A stretch of 7,450 bases of DNA from NCBI GenBank assembly GCA_003250275.1, contig QKGW01000159.1, positions 1 through 7,450 of the forward strand. The letters run 5' to 3'. Each line of letters opens with the position of its first letter. Positions within the stretch are counted from its first letter, which is position 1. The stretch comes from Alphaproteobacteria bacterium. GTDB taxonomy: Bacteria > Pseudomonadota > Alphaproteobacteria > Rhodospirillales > Rhodospirillaceae. Both the position numbers and the translations under genes were made by a program. Shown here one piece after another: positions 1 through 6,437 of the stretch. The notes beneath the pieces were generated by a model. It was not told the DNA's origin. It made no database searches and saw nothing but the letters and a program-made list of their open reading frames with translations.

Positions 1-450
1 GCCGCCGCCCAAGCCGCCGCCGAGGCCGCCCGTGCGGCGGTGGCGCGCGCCGAAACCGCGCTCTCCGACCGCAGCGGCGTCGCCCCCGCCGCCGCGCGGG
101 TCGAGGACGTGTTGTTCCAGCCCGGCGAGGTGGTTTCCGCCGGGCAGGCGGTGGTGCGGCTGCTGCCGCCCGGCAACGTGACGGTGCGCACCTACCTCGG
201 CGCGGAGGCGCTCGGGCGTCTGCTGCCGGGCGCGAAGGTCGAACTGCGCTGCGAGGGCTGCGGCGTCGGCGCGAGCGCGACGGTCGATTTCGTCGCCTCC
301 GAGGCCGCCTACGCGCCGCCGATCCTCTATTCGCGCGAGAACCGCGCCAAGCTCGCGTTCCTCGTCGAGCTGCGCCCCAACCCCGAGGTCGCGGCGCGGC
401 TGCGGCCCGGCCAGCCGGTCGAGCTGGTCCCGCCCGAGGCGCGCAAATGA
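1..450 (+). CDS. HlyD-family periplasmic adaptor (membrane fusion protein) of an ABC exporter, 5'-truncated
   Basis: C-terminal 149 residues of a periplasmic adaptor that links an inner-membrane ABC exporter to an outer-membrane channel. The frame is open to base 1, so the true start lies upstream. The first 20 or so visible residues are alanine/arginine/glutamate-rich (AAAQAAAEAARAAVARAE), as in the end of the alpha-helical hairpin. They are followed by the second half of the lipoyl/barrel-sandwich domain (VEDVLFQPGEVVSAGQAVVRL) and a beta-barrel domain ending in RLRPGQPVEL. The stretch APPILYSRENRAKLAFLVEL is characteristic of the YbhG/YhiI-type branch that travels with ABC-2 transporters. 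A C-x-x-C pair (RCEGCG) sits in the beta-barrel. The stop TGA (448-450) overlaps the ATG of the ATPase gene (447-449), so translation is probably coupled. Family assignment is firm; the exported substrate is unknown. Confidence 0.9.
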   Translation, partial: AAAQAAAEAARAAVARAETALSDRSGVAPAAARVEDVLFQPGEVVSAGQAVVRLLPPGNVTVRTYLGAEALGRLLPGAKVELRCEGCGVGASATVDFVASEAAYAPPILYSRENRAKLAFLVELRPNPEVAARLRPGQPVELVPPEARK

Positions 451-656
451 ACGCGGCGATCCGCGTCACCGGCCTGACCAAGCGCTTCGGCGAACGCACC
501 GTCGTCGATCACATCGACCTCGGCGTCGAGGAAGGGCGGATCATGGGCTTCCTCGGGCCGAACGGCTCGGGCAAGACCACCACCATCCGGATGCTCTGCG
601 GCCTCCTCAACATCGACGACGGCGCGGGCGAGGTGCTCGGCCTCGACATCCGCAAG

Positions 657-663
657 GACACCC
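657..663 (+). other. Apparent one-base insertion (frameshift site) in the ABC ATPase gene
   Basis: The local sequence is gacaccc. Reading gac-ccc-gcc-gcg-atc-aag (A660 dropped) gives D-P-A-A-I-K. Reading gac-acc-gcc-gcg-atc-aag (one C of the CCC run dropped) gives D-T-A-A-I-K. Both match the usual form of this ATPase family just before the Q-loop. The exact inserted base is therefore ambiguous, but the break lies within these few positions. No classical slippery heptamer with a following pseudoknot is evident, so programmed frameshifting is not favoured. Confidence 0.8.
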
Positions 664-1358
664 GCCGCGATCAAGCGCCAGGCGGGCTACATGACGCAGC
701 GCTTCTCGCTCTACGAGGACATGACGGTGGGCGAGAACCTCGATTTCGCCGCGCGCGTCCACGGCGTGCCGGAGCGCCGCCGCCGCGTCGACGACGCGCT
801 CGAGCGGATGGGCCTCGGCGCGCGGCGCGGCCAGCTCGCGGGCGAGCTTTCCGGCGGCTGGAAGCAGCGCCTCGCGCTCGCCGCGACGATCCTCCACAAG
901 CCGCGCCTGCTGCTCCTCGACGAGCCGACCGCGGGCGTCGATCCGCAGGCGCGCCGCGAGTTCTGGGACCGCATCCACGGCTTCGCCGCCGAGGGCATGA
1001 CGGTGCTGGTCTCGACCCACTACATGGACGAGGCGGAGCGCTGCCACGCGATCGCCTACATCGCCTACGGCAAGCTCCTCGCCACCGGCACGGTCGCGGA
1101 CGTGGTGCGCGACGCCGGGCTCGCGGCGGCGGCGGTTTCCGGCGGCGACGCCGAGCTGGTGCGGCGGATCAAGGACCTTCCCGGCGTCGAGACCGCCACC
1201 GCGATGGGCGCGGAGGTCCACGTCGCGGGCGGCGACGCGGCGGCGCTCAAGGCCGATCTCGACCGCCTCGCTGCCGCGGAGAACCTCCGCTGGCGGGCCG
1301 AGGAGCCAAACCTCGAAGACGTCTTCATCCACCTGATGGCGCGCAACCCCGATCCGAC

Positions 1359-1363
1359 GGAGG
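1359..1363 (+). promoter_or_regulatory. Ribosome binding site of the ABC-2 permease, inside the ATPase gene
   Basis: GGAGG lies 7 nt before the ATG at 1371 and within the last codons of the ATPase reading frame. It supports 1371 as the true permease start, even though the same frame is open upstream to 447. It also means the permease could still be translated independently despite the ATPase frameshift. Confidence 0.75.
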
Positions 1364-1370
1364 CGCGGCG

Positions 1371-2501
1371 ATGAGCTTTTCCCTCGGGCGGCTGATGGCG
1401 ATGATGGTCAAGGAGTTCGTGCAGATCCGGCGCGACCGCCTGACCTTCGGGATGATCGTCGGGATTCCGCTGCTGCAACTGCTGCTGTTCGGCTACGCGA
1501 TCAACTCCGACCCCAAGCACCTGCCCGCCGCGATCGTCGATGCCGACCACGGCCCGGTCGGGCGCGCGGTGATCGCGGCGATGCAGACCTCGCGCTACTT
1601 CGACATCACCCTCTTGCCCGAGAGCGAGGTCGACGCCGACGAAATCCTCGCGCGCGGCGAAGCGCAGTTCGTCGTCACGATTCCGGTGGATTTCTCCCGC
1701 CGGGTGCTGCGCGGCGAGCGGCCCGGCCTGTTGATCGAGGCCGACGCCACCGACCCGGCGGCGACCGCGAACGCGCTCGGGGTGATCGAACGCCTCGCCG
1801 CCCACGCCGCCGACCGCGACCTCGCCGGACCGAACGCGCGGCTGAGGCAGGGCGACCCGCCGTTCGAGCTGATCGTGCACCGGCGCTACAACCCCGAGGG
1901 CGAGACCTCGTTCAACATCGTGCCCGGCCTGATGGGCGTGGTGCTGACGATGACGATGGTGATCATGACCTGCCTCGCGGTGACGCGCGAACGCGAGCGC
2001 GGCACGATGGAGAGCCTGCTCGCGATGCCGCTGACGCCGATGGAGGTGATGCTCGGCAAGATCCTGCCCTACATCGTCATTGGCTACGTTCAGGTGGCGT
2101 TCATTCTCACCGTGGCGAAGCTGTTGTTCGAGGTGCCGATGGTCGGCAACCTGTTCCTGATGTCCGCCGTCACCGTGGTTTTCATCGCCGCCAACCTCGC
2201 GGTCGGCTTCACCTTCTCGACCCTCGCCGCCAACCAGTTGCAGGCGGTGCAGATGGGATTCTTCTTCTTTTTGCCGTCGATCCTGCTTTCGGGCTTCATG
2301 TTCCCGTTCCGCGGGATGCCGGCGTGGGCGCAGGTGATCGGCGAGGGGCTGCCGCTTACCCATTTCCTCCGCATCGTCCGCGGCATCCTGCTCAAGGGCA
2401 ACGGCTGGAGCGAAATCGCCCTCGACGTCGGCGCGATGGCCGTATTCGTCGTCGTCGCCGGAGCGATTGCAATCAAACGTTACCGCATGACGCTCGACTA
2501 G
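1371..2501 (+). CDS. ABC-2 type transporter permease (YhhJ/YbhS/YbhR-like)
   Basis: Inner-membrane subunit of the exporter, 376 residues, normal length for the family. It has the ABC-2 membrane layout: a cytosolic N-terminal helix (MMVKEFVQIRRDRLTFGM), a first transmembrane segment at about 27-43, a large periplasmic domain at about 45-180, then five further segments at about 183-204, 231-253, 260-282, 292-313 and 350-368. The cytosolic loop RERERGTMESLLAMPLTP (about 206-223) and the late stretch LPLTHFLRIVRGILLKG (about 327-343) are family hallmarks. The start at 1371 is chosen from the GGAGG ribosome site, the ATGA overlap with the ATPase stop and the standard family N-terminus. Only one permease gene is visible, so it may act as a homodimer. 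No second permease follows, unlike the E. coli ybhGFSR operon. The substrate cannot be read from the sequence. Confidence 0.92.
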   Translation: MSFSLGRLMAMMVKEFVQIRRDRLTFGMIVGIPLLQLLLFGYAINSDPKHLPAAIVDADHGPVGRAVIAAMQTSRYFDITLLPESEVDADEILARGEAQFVVTIPVDFSRRVLRGERPGLLIEADATDPAATANALGVIERLAAHAADRDLAGPNARLRQGDPPFELIVHRRYNPEGETSFNIVPGLMGVVLTMTMVIMTCLAVTRERERGTMESLLAMPLTPMEVMLGKILPYIVIGYVQVAFILTVAKLLFEVPMVGNLFLMSAVTVVFIAANLAVGFTFSTLAANQLQAVQMGFFFFLPSILLSGFMFPFRGMPAWAQVIGEGLPLTHFLRIVRGILLKGNGWSEIALDVGAMAVFVVVAGAIAIKRYRMTLD

Positions 2502-2543
2502 CCGCGTGCCGAGGCATAGAGTTCGGCCATTCGCCACTTCGGG

Positions 2544-2852
2544 ATGCCGACCACCATGCGCACGGGCTCGATTTCGACGGTTCTCGGCGCCGCGGGGATG
2601 CTCCTCGCGGGCGGCGCGGCATACGCCCAGGAAACCGCAGCCCTGCCCGAGGGGGACGTGCTGCCGCTCGCCGAGGTGATCGAGAAGATCATGCCCGCGG
2701 TCGAGGGCGAACTCGGCGCGAGCCGCCTCACCAAGTCGGGCGCGCAATGGGTCTACGTGATCGGCTTCTTCGACGAGAACGGCAACGCGCAGGAGATGCG
2801 CGTCGACGCCGCGACCGCGCAGATCCTCTCGATCAAGCCGGTCAAACGCTGA
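2544..2852 (+). CDS. Small secreted PepSY-like domain protein
   Basis: A 102-residue protein. An N-terminal signal peptide (hydrophobic core VLGAAGMLLAGGAA, likely cleavage after AYA at residue 28) predicts export to the periplasm. The mature part of about 74 residues fits a single PepSY-like fold: a helix (LAEVIEKIMPAVEGEL), a strand with an aromatic cluster (QWVYVIGFFDENGN) and a final strand MRVDAATAQILSIKP, where DAAT.QIL is the usual PepSY ending. PepSY domains are thought to inhibit proteases or bind periplasmic partners; the role here is unknown. The start is uncertain. ATG 2544 is the first available start after an in-frame stop at 2517-2519, while ATG 2556 would give a more typical signal peptide (24 residues). 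Neither has a strong ribosome site; a GGGA at 2541-2544 would serve only 2556. The gene begins 42 nt after the permease stop with no visible terminator between, so it may be co-transcribed with the exporter. Confidence 0.8.
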   Translation: MPTTMRTGSISTVLGAAGMLLAGGAAYAQETAALPEGDVLPLAEVIEKIMPAVEGELGASRLTKSGAQWVYVIGFFDENGNAQEMRVDAATAQILSIKPVKR

Positions 2853-2924
2853 GGCCGTTCCCTTGATGCGTCATGCCCGGACGTGATCCGGGCATCCACG
2901 CCGGGTTTTGAGAGGTCGCTGTTC
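2853..2924. repeat. Convergent intergenic gap with an alphaproteobacterial-type palindromic repeat
   Basis: This 72-bp gap separates the ends of the PepSY gene (+) and the transporter gene (-). It holds a perfect 9-bp inverted repeat, ATGCCCGGA (2873-2881) and TCCGGGCAT (2887-2895), with the 5-nt loop CGTGA. The core with its flanks (about 2872-2900, ending ATCCACG) resembles the short dispersed palindromes found between genes in many alphaproteobacteria. When such repeats are translated they give peptides of the WMPGS.PGMT type, and the - strand here does (WMPGSRPGMT). Only one copy is present in the window. CCGGGTTTT follows at 2901-2909, so the hairpin may also contribute to termination of the + strand transcript, although no T-run directly abuts the 9-bp stem. 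Confidence 0.7.
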
Positions 2925-4784
2925 TCAGGGCACCAGCGGCCAGACCAGCGGGATCATCGTCACCGCCACCGCCAGCATCAGCAGATTCATCGGCAGGCCG
3001 ACTTTGAGGAAGTCGGTGAAGCGGTAGTTGCCGATGTTGTAGACGTAGGTGTTGGTCTGGTAGCCGATCGGCGTGGCGAAGCTCGCCGACGAGCCGAGCA
3101 TCACCGCGACGACGAGGGCGCGCGGGTTGAGCCCCGCCTGCTCGGCGATGCCGATGGCGATCGGCGTGATCAGTACCGCGCAGGCGTTGTTGGAGAGAAT
3201 CTCGGTGAAGATCGAGGTGAGGAAGTAGACCGCCGCGAGCATCGCGAGCGGGCCGAAATCGCGCGCCGCGTCGGCGACGGTCTCGACGATCAGCATCGCC
3301 GCGCCGGATTTGTCCATCGCCGCCGAGACCGCGAGCATCCCGAAGATCAGCATCAGGATCGGCCATTCGATCGCCTCGTAGGCGCGTTGCACGTCGATGC
3401 AGCCCGCGAGGATCACCGCCACCGCGCCCGCGAGCGCGAGCCCGGCGATCGGCATCACCTCGAACGCCGAAAGCCCGACCACCGCGACGATCACGCCGAT
3501 CGCGATCGCCGCCTTGACCGGTTCGAGCGGGCGGGTCTGGAAGTGGGTGACCGGGAGGATGTCCTCCTGGGTGAACAGGCGGTCGAGTTCCTCGGTCGGG
3601 CCTTCGAACAGCAGCACGTCGTCCTTGCGCAGCTGGATGCCCTCGGTCGCGCCGATGTTGCGGCGGTCGCGGCTGACCGCGACGATGTAGCTGTCGTAGT
3701 GGCGGCGCAGGCGCAGATCGCCCGGCGCGCGCCCGATGAAGCGGGAGTTCGGCCCGACCACGCCCTCGCGCACCGTCGTCGGGCGCGGCGCCAGGCTGCG
3801 GTAGGTTTCGGTGCTGCCCTCGATGTCGAAGGTGATGCCGCCGCTGTCCTTGAGCTCCATCAGTTCCGCCTTGTCGGTGCGGAACACCAGGCGGTCGCCC
3901 GCCTGGAGCGGCAGGTCGCGCATCGTCGATTTCGGGCCGTCGTCGTCGGGTTCGGTGCGCCGCGCGCCGAAGAACGCGGGAAAGCGCGCGCGGCTGCTGC
4001 GCCGCTCGCGGATCAGATCGAGGATCTGATAGCCCTCGTCGCTGGTGAAGATCAGCTGGTTGAGGGTCTTGCCGATCAGGTGCGAGCCTTCCGGGATCAC
4101 CGCCTCGGCGGTGTAGCGGGTGCGCGGCATCTCCGCCAGCACCTCGGTTTCGAGGAGGTCGCGGGTCGGCAGCAGGCGGCGGCCGATGGTCATCACGTAG
4201 AGCCCGCCGATCGCCGCCATCACCGCCGCCGCCGGGGTGACCTCGAACATGCTGAACGGTTCGAGGCCGTTCTGCGTCGCGATGCCGTCGGTGAGGATGT
4301 TGGTCGAGGTGCCGATGAGCGTGCAGGTGCCGCCGAGGATCGCCATGTACGACAGCGGAATCAGGTACTTCGACGGGCTGTCCTTGAGCGTGCGGGCGAC
4401 CGCGATGACCACCGGCGCCATGATGATCACCACCGGGGTGTTGTTCATGAACGCCGAAACCCCGGCGACGCCGACGAGCAGCGCCGCGACGGTGGCCAGG
4501 CGGTTGCGCGCCGCCATGTCGATCAGCGAGCGGCCGAGGATGTCGATCACGCCGGTGCGTTCGAGCGCCGCCGAGAGCACGCACATGCAGGCGATCGTCG
4601 CGGTGGCGGAGTTGGAAAACACCCCGAGCGCGTCGTTGGTGTCGATCACGCCGGTGAGCAGCAGCGCCGCCATCGCCGTCATTGCGGTGAGGTGCGCCGG
4701 GATGCGGTCCCACACGAACATCGCGAACACGCCCGCAATCACGGCGAAGGCGATCAGCATGTCGAGGGAGAGGCTGTGCGGCAC
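2925..4784 (-). CDS. SLC13/DASS-family transporter with two TrkA-C (RCK_C) domains
   Basis: Inner-membrane transporter of 619 residues, normal for the TrkA-C-containing branch of the divalent anion/Na+ symporter family. An N-terminal membrane half (about 8-205) carries the substrate-site motifs NNTPVV (114-119) and GTSTN (158-162). A cytosolic block follows with two RCK_C-like domains, about 215-310 and 335-410. A second membrane half (about 420-617) carries SNNACAVLITP (531-541) and SSASFATPIGYQTN (565-578), the second set of hairpin motifs. The first RCK_C domain has a charged insertion of about 25 residues (around 263-289, RR/DDD-rich) before LQAGDRLVF. Substrates in this family include dicarboxylates, sulfate and other anions; which one applies here cannot be told. 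The start is GTG 4784, the first usable start in the open frame, with only a weak GGAA (4794-4797) before it; ATG 4760 (residue 9) is possible. A terminator upstream separates it from mmsA. Confidence 0.88.
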   Translation of the reverse strand: MPHSLSLDMLIAFAVIAGVFAMFVWDRIPAHLTAMTAMAALLLTGVIDTNDALGVFSNSATATIACMCVLSAALERTGVIDILGRSLIDMAARNRLATVAALLVGVAGVSAFMNNTPVVIIMAPVVIAVARTLKDSPSKYLIPLSYMAILGGTCTLIGTSTNILTDGIATQNGLEPFSMFEVTPAAAVMAAIGGLYVMTIGRRLLPTRDLLETEVLAEMPRTRYTAEAVIPEGSHLIGKTLNQLIFTSDEGYQILDLIRERRSSRARFPAFFGARRTEPDDDGPKSTMRDLPLQAGDRLVFRTDKAELMELKDSGGITFDIEGSTETYRSLAPRPTTVREGVVGPNSRFIGRAPGDLRLRRHYDSYIVAVSRDRRNIGATEGIQLRKDDVLLFEGPTEELDRLFTQEDILPVTHFQTRPLEPVKAAIAIGVIVAVVGLSAFEVMPIAGLALAGAVAVILAGCIDVQRAYEAIEWPILMLIFGMLAVSAAMDKSGAAMLIVETVADAARDFGPLAMLAAVYFLTSIFTEILSNNACAVLITPIAIGIAEQAGLNPRALVVAVMLGSSASFATPIGYQTNTYVYNIGNYRFTDFLKVGLPMNLLMLAVAVTMIPLVWPLVP

Positions 4785-4816
4785 AGGAGCGGGTTCCGGC
4801 TGTCGGGAGGATATTC

Positions 4817-4829
4817 TGGTGATACACCA
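4817..4829. promoter_or_regulatory. Short dyad in the transporter leader, possible operator
   Basis: TGGTGATACACCA is a 5-bp perfect inverted repeat (TGGTG/CACCA) around a 3-bp centre. It lies in the only relatively AT-rich stretch of the region, 33 nt upstream of the transporter GTG and directly after the terminator of the mmsA unit. TGGT...ACCA half-sites are typical of operators bound by GntR-family regulators. No convincing -35/-10 pair can be named; TTTCCA (4833-4838) and AATATC, 17 nt apart on the - strand, are a weak possibility. The assignment is inference only. Confidence 0.3.
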
Positions 4830-4837
4830 AAATGGAA

Positions 4838-4872
4838 AGGCGGCGGAACCCCTGCAAGGAGTTTCGCCGCCT
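4838..4872 (-). terminator. Intrinsic terminator after mmsA
   Basis: The arms GGCGGCGGAAC (4839-4849) and GTTTCGCCGCC (4861-4871) pair over 11 positions with one G-U wobble, plus an outer A-T pair (4838/4872). Inside, after one mismatch, CCT (4851-4853) and AGG (4857-4859) add three pairs around the loop GCA. On the - strand the stem is followed at once by TTTCCATTTT (4838-4829), a broken U-tract. It starts about 32 nt after the mmsA stop, where a Rho-independent terminator is expected, and separates the catabolic unit from the transporter gene. Confidence 0.8.
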
Positions 4873-4904
4873 CGGAATTTTCGCGCAGGACGCCGGAAAG
4901 GGCG

Positions 4905-6425
4905 TCAGCGGGCGAGGTTGGGGAACGCGAACTGGGTCTTTTCGGCGATGCCGGAGGACGGCCAGCGCTGCGTCACCGCCTTCTTGCGGGTGTAGAAGCG
5001 GAGCGAGTCCGGGCCGTAGATGTGGAGGTCGCCGAACAGCGAGCGCTTCCAGCCGCCGAAGCTGTGGTACGCCACCGGCACCGGCAGCGGCACGTTGATG
5101 CCGACCATGCCGACCTCGACGCCGTCGGTGAAGTCGCGCGCCGCCTCGCCGTCGCGGGTGAAGATGCAGGTGCCGTTGCCGAACTCGTGCGCGTTGATCA
5201 GCGCGATCGCCTCGGCCAGGGTCTCGACCCGCACCACGCACAGCACCGGCCCGAAGATCTCATCGGTGTAGATGCTCATGCCGGGCTTGACCTTGTCGAA
5301 CAACGTCGGCCCGACGAAGAAGCCTTCCGGATGCCCTTCGACCGAGATGCCGCGGCCGTCGACCACGAGATCGGCGCCGTCGGCGACGCCTTCCGCGAGG
5401 TAGGCCTGGATCTTTTCCTGGCTCGCCTTGGTGATCACCGGGCCCATGTCGATGCGCGGCTGGCTGCACGCGCCGACCTTGATCGCCGCCATCGCCGGCT
5501 TGAGGCGTTCGACCAGACGGTCGGCCACCACGTCGCCGACGCACACTGCGACCGAAATCGCCATGCAGCGCTCGCCCGCGGAGCCGTAAGCCGCGCCGAT
5601 CATCGCCGGAACCGCGGCGTCGAGATCGGCGTCGGGCATCACCACTGCGTGGTTCTTCGCGCCGCCGAGCGCCTGGACGCGCTTGCCGTTGGCGGTGCCG
5701 GACTTGTAGATCGCCTCGGCGATCGGGGTCGAGCCGACGAAGCTCACCGCCTTCACCAACGGGTGGGCGAGGAGCGCGTCGACCGCCTCCTTGCCGCCGT
5801 GGACGACGTTGAACACGCCGTCGGGCAAGCCCGCCTCGGCGAGCAGTTCGGCGAGGATCATCGCCGCCGCCGGATCGCGCTCGGAGGGCTTGAGGACGAA
5901 GGCGTTGCCGCACACCAGCGCCATCGGGAACATCCACATCGGCACCATCGCGGGGAAGTTGAACGGCGTGATGCCCGCGACCACGCCGAGGGGACGCAGC
6001 TCGCTCCAGGCGTCGATGCCGGGGCCGACGTCGCGCGAGTGCTCGCCCTTGAGCAACTGGCCCGCGCCGCAGGCGTACTCCACCACCTCGATGCCGCGGA
6101 TCAGCTCGCCCTTGGCGTCGTCGTGGGTCTTGCCGTGCTGCTGCGAGATCGCCTGGCAGATGCGGTCGGTGTCGCGCTCCAGGAGCGCCTTGAAGCGGAA
6201 CATCACCTGCGCGCGCTTCGCCACCGGCAGCTTCGACCAGGTCTTGAAGGCGAGCTGGGCGATCTCGACGACCTCGCCGACTTCCTCGGCGGAGGCGAGC
6301 GCGACGCGCGCCACCGCACGGCCGAGAGCCGGGTCGAACACCTCCTGGGTGCGGCTCGCCTCCGGCACCGCGCGGCCACCGACGAAGTGGCCGATCAGCG
6401 GCAGGGACTTGGTTTCCACGTTCAT
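4905..6425 (-). CDS. mmsA: CoA-acylating (methyl)malonate-semialdehyde dehydrogenase
   Basis: A 506-residue aldehyde dehydrogenase of the MmsA/IolA type. It oxidises methylmalonate semialdehyde to propionyl-CoA, or malonate semialdehyde to acetyl-CoA, with NAD+, CoA and loss of CO2, in the cytosol. Visible signatures are ITPFNFPAMVPMWMFP with the oxyanion-hole Asn (N156), the NAD-site stretch KPSERDP (179-185), FVGSTPIAE (229-237), and the nucleophile Cys287 in GSAGERCMAIS. Where hydrolytic aldehyde dehydrogenases have E-LGG, this protein reads ALGGAKNH (252-259), so the general-base Glu is absent, as known for the CoA-acylating branch. EIFGPVLCVVRVETLAEA forms the conserved C-terminal part. 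The ATG at 6425 is well supported by AGGAG 7 nt upstream. The gene lies 10 bp after an omega-aminotransferase, so malonate semialdehyde from beta-alanine is a likely physiological substrate (a bauC-like role); a valine or inositol role cannot be excluded. Confidence 0.95.
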   Translation of the reverse strand: MNVETKSLPLIGHFVGGRAVPEASRTQEVFDPALGRAVARVALASAEEVGEVVEIAQLAFKTWSKLPVAKRAQVMFRFKALLERDTDRICQAISQQHGKTHDDAKGELIRGIEVVEYACGAGQLLKGEHSRDVGPGIDAWSELRPLGVVAGITPFNFPAMVPMWMFPMALVCGNAFVLKPSERDPAAAMILAELLAEAGLPDGVFNVVHGGKEAVDALLAHPLVKAVSFVGSTPIAEAIYKSGTANGKRVQALGGAKNHAVVMPDADLDAAVPAMIGAAYGSAGERCMAISVAVCVGDVVADRLVERLKPAMAAIKVGACSQPRIDMGPVITKASQEKIQAYLAEGVADGADLVVDGRGISVEGHPEGFFVGPTLFDKVKPGMSIYTDEIFGPVLCVVRVETLAEAIALINAHEFGNGTCIFTRDGEAARDFTDGVEVGMVGINVPLPVPVAYHSFGGWKRSLFGDLHIYGPDSLRFYTRKKAVTQRWPSSGIAEKTQFAFPNLAR

Positions 6426-6432
6426 ACTTCTA

Positions 6433-6437
6433 CTCCT
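6433..6437 (-). promoter_or_regulatory. Ribosome binding site of mmsA overlapping the upstream stop codon
   Basis: On the - strand the aminotransferase ends in TAG (6438-6436), and the same bases begin the AGGAG (6437-6433) that lies 7 nt before the mmsA ATG. Sharing stop codon and ribosome site implies one transcript and probably coupled translation of the two enzymes. Confidence 0.8.

Larger units (their letters stand above)
447..1374 (+). pseudogene. ABC transporter ATP-binding protein (ABC-2 exporter type), interrupted by a frameshift near 660
   Basis: This gene would power the adaptor-linked ABC-2 exporter. The first 71 codons (447-659) hold the N-terminal beta strands and Walker A GPNGSGKT (residues 37-44). 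From 661 the homology continues in the +1-shifted frame: Q-loop GYMTQRFSLYEDMTVGEN, signature LSGGWKQ (about 134-140), Walker B LLLLDEP (about 154-160), D-loop AGVD and H-switch STHYMDEAE (His about 191). The C-terminal tail ends in NLEDVFIHLMA, typical of drug/polysaccharide-type ABC-2 ATPases. Removing one base at 660-663 restores a normal 308-residue protein reading RKD(P/T)AAIKRQAGYMTQ across the junction. GAGG at 436-439 is a ribosome site 7 nt before the ATG. The gene overlaps both neighbours by ATGA. As written, the first frame runs on, without a stop, through nonsense into the permease frame. A restart at ATG 691 would give 227 residues without Walker A. This is either a true inactivating mutation or a sequencing/assembly error. 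Confidence 0.88.

Noticed and set aside
655..700. Programmed ribosomal frameshifting in the ATPase gene
   Set aside because: No X-XXY-YYZ slippery heptamer, internal Shine-Dalgarno at suitable spacing or clear downstream structure was seen, and such recoding is not known for this ATPase family.
447..2501. A single 684-codon open frame that looks like an ATPase-permease fusion
   Set aside because: Residues from about 72 to 308 of this frame are low-complexity Arg/Gly/Ala nonsense, while the real ATPase motifs lie in the shifted frame. The permease has its own ribosome site and ATG at 1371.
607..2747. - strand open frames opposite the ATPase and permease (607-1332 and 1065-2747)
   Set aside because: They are antisense shadows rich in Arg/His/Asp without domains, signal peptides or ribosome sites.
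2909..2927. A small hairpin TGAGA...TCTCA at the end of the transporter gene as a terminator
   Set aside because: It has only 5 bp of stem with a 9-nt loop and no T-run on either strand. On the - strand it is followed by AAA rather than T, so it is too weak to call.
2842..5241. A - strand open frame of 799 codons overlapping the transporter and the end of mmsA
   Set aside because: It is out of frame with both well-recognised proteins, is low-complexity, and crosses the terminator. Its only notable part, WMPGSRPGMT, comes from the intergenic palindrome.
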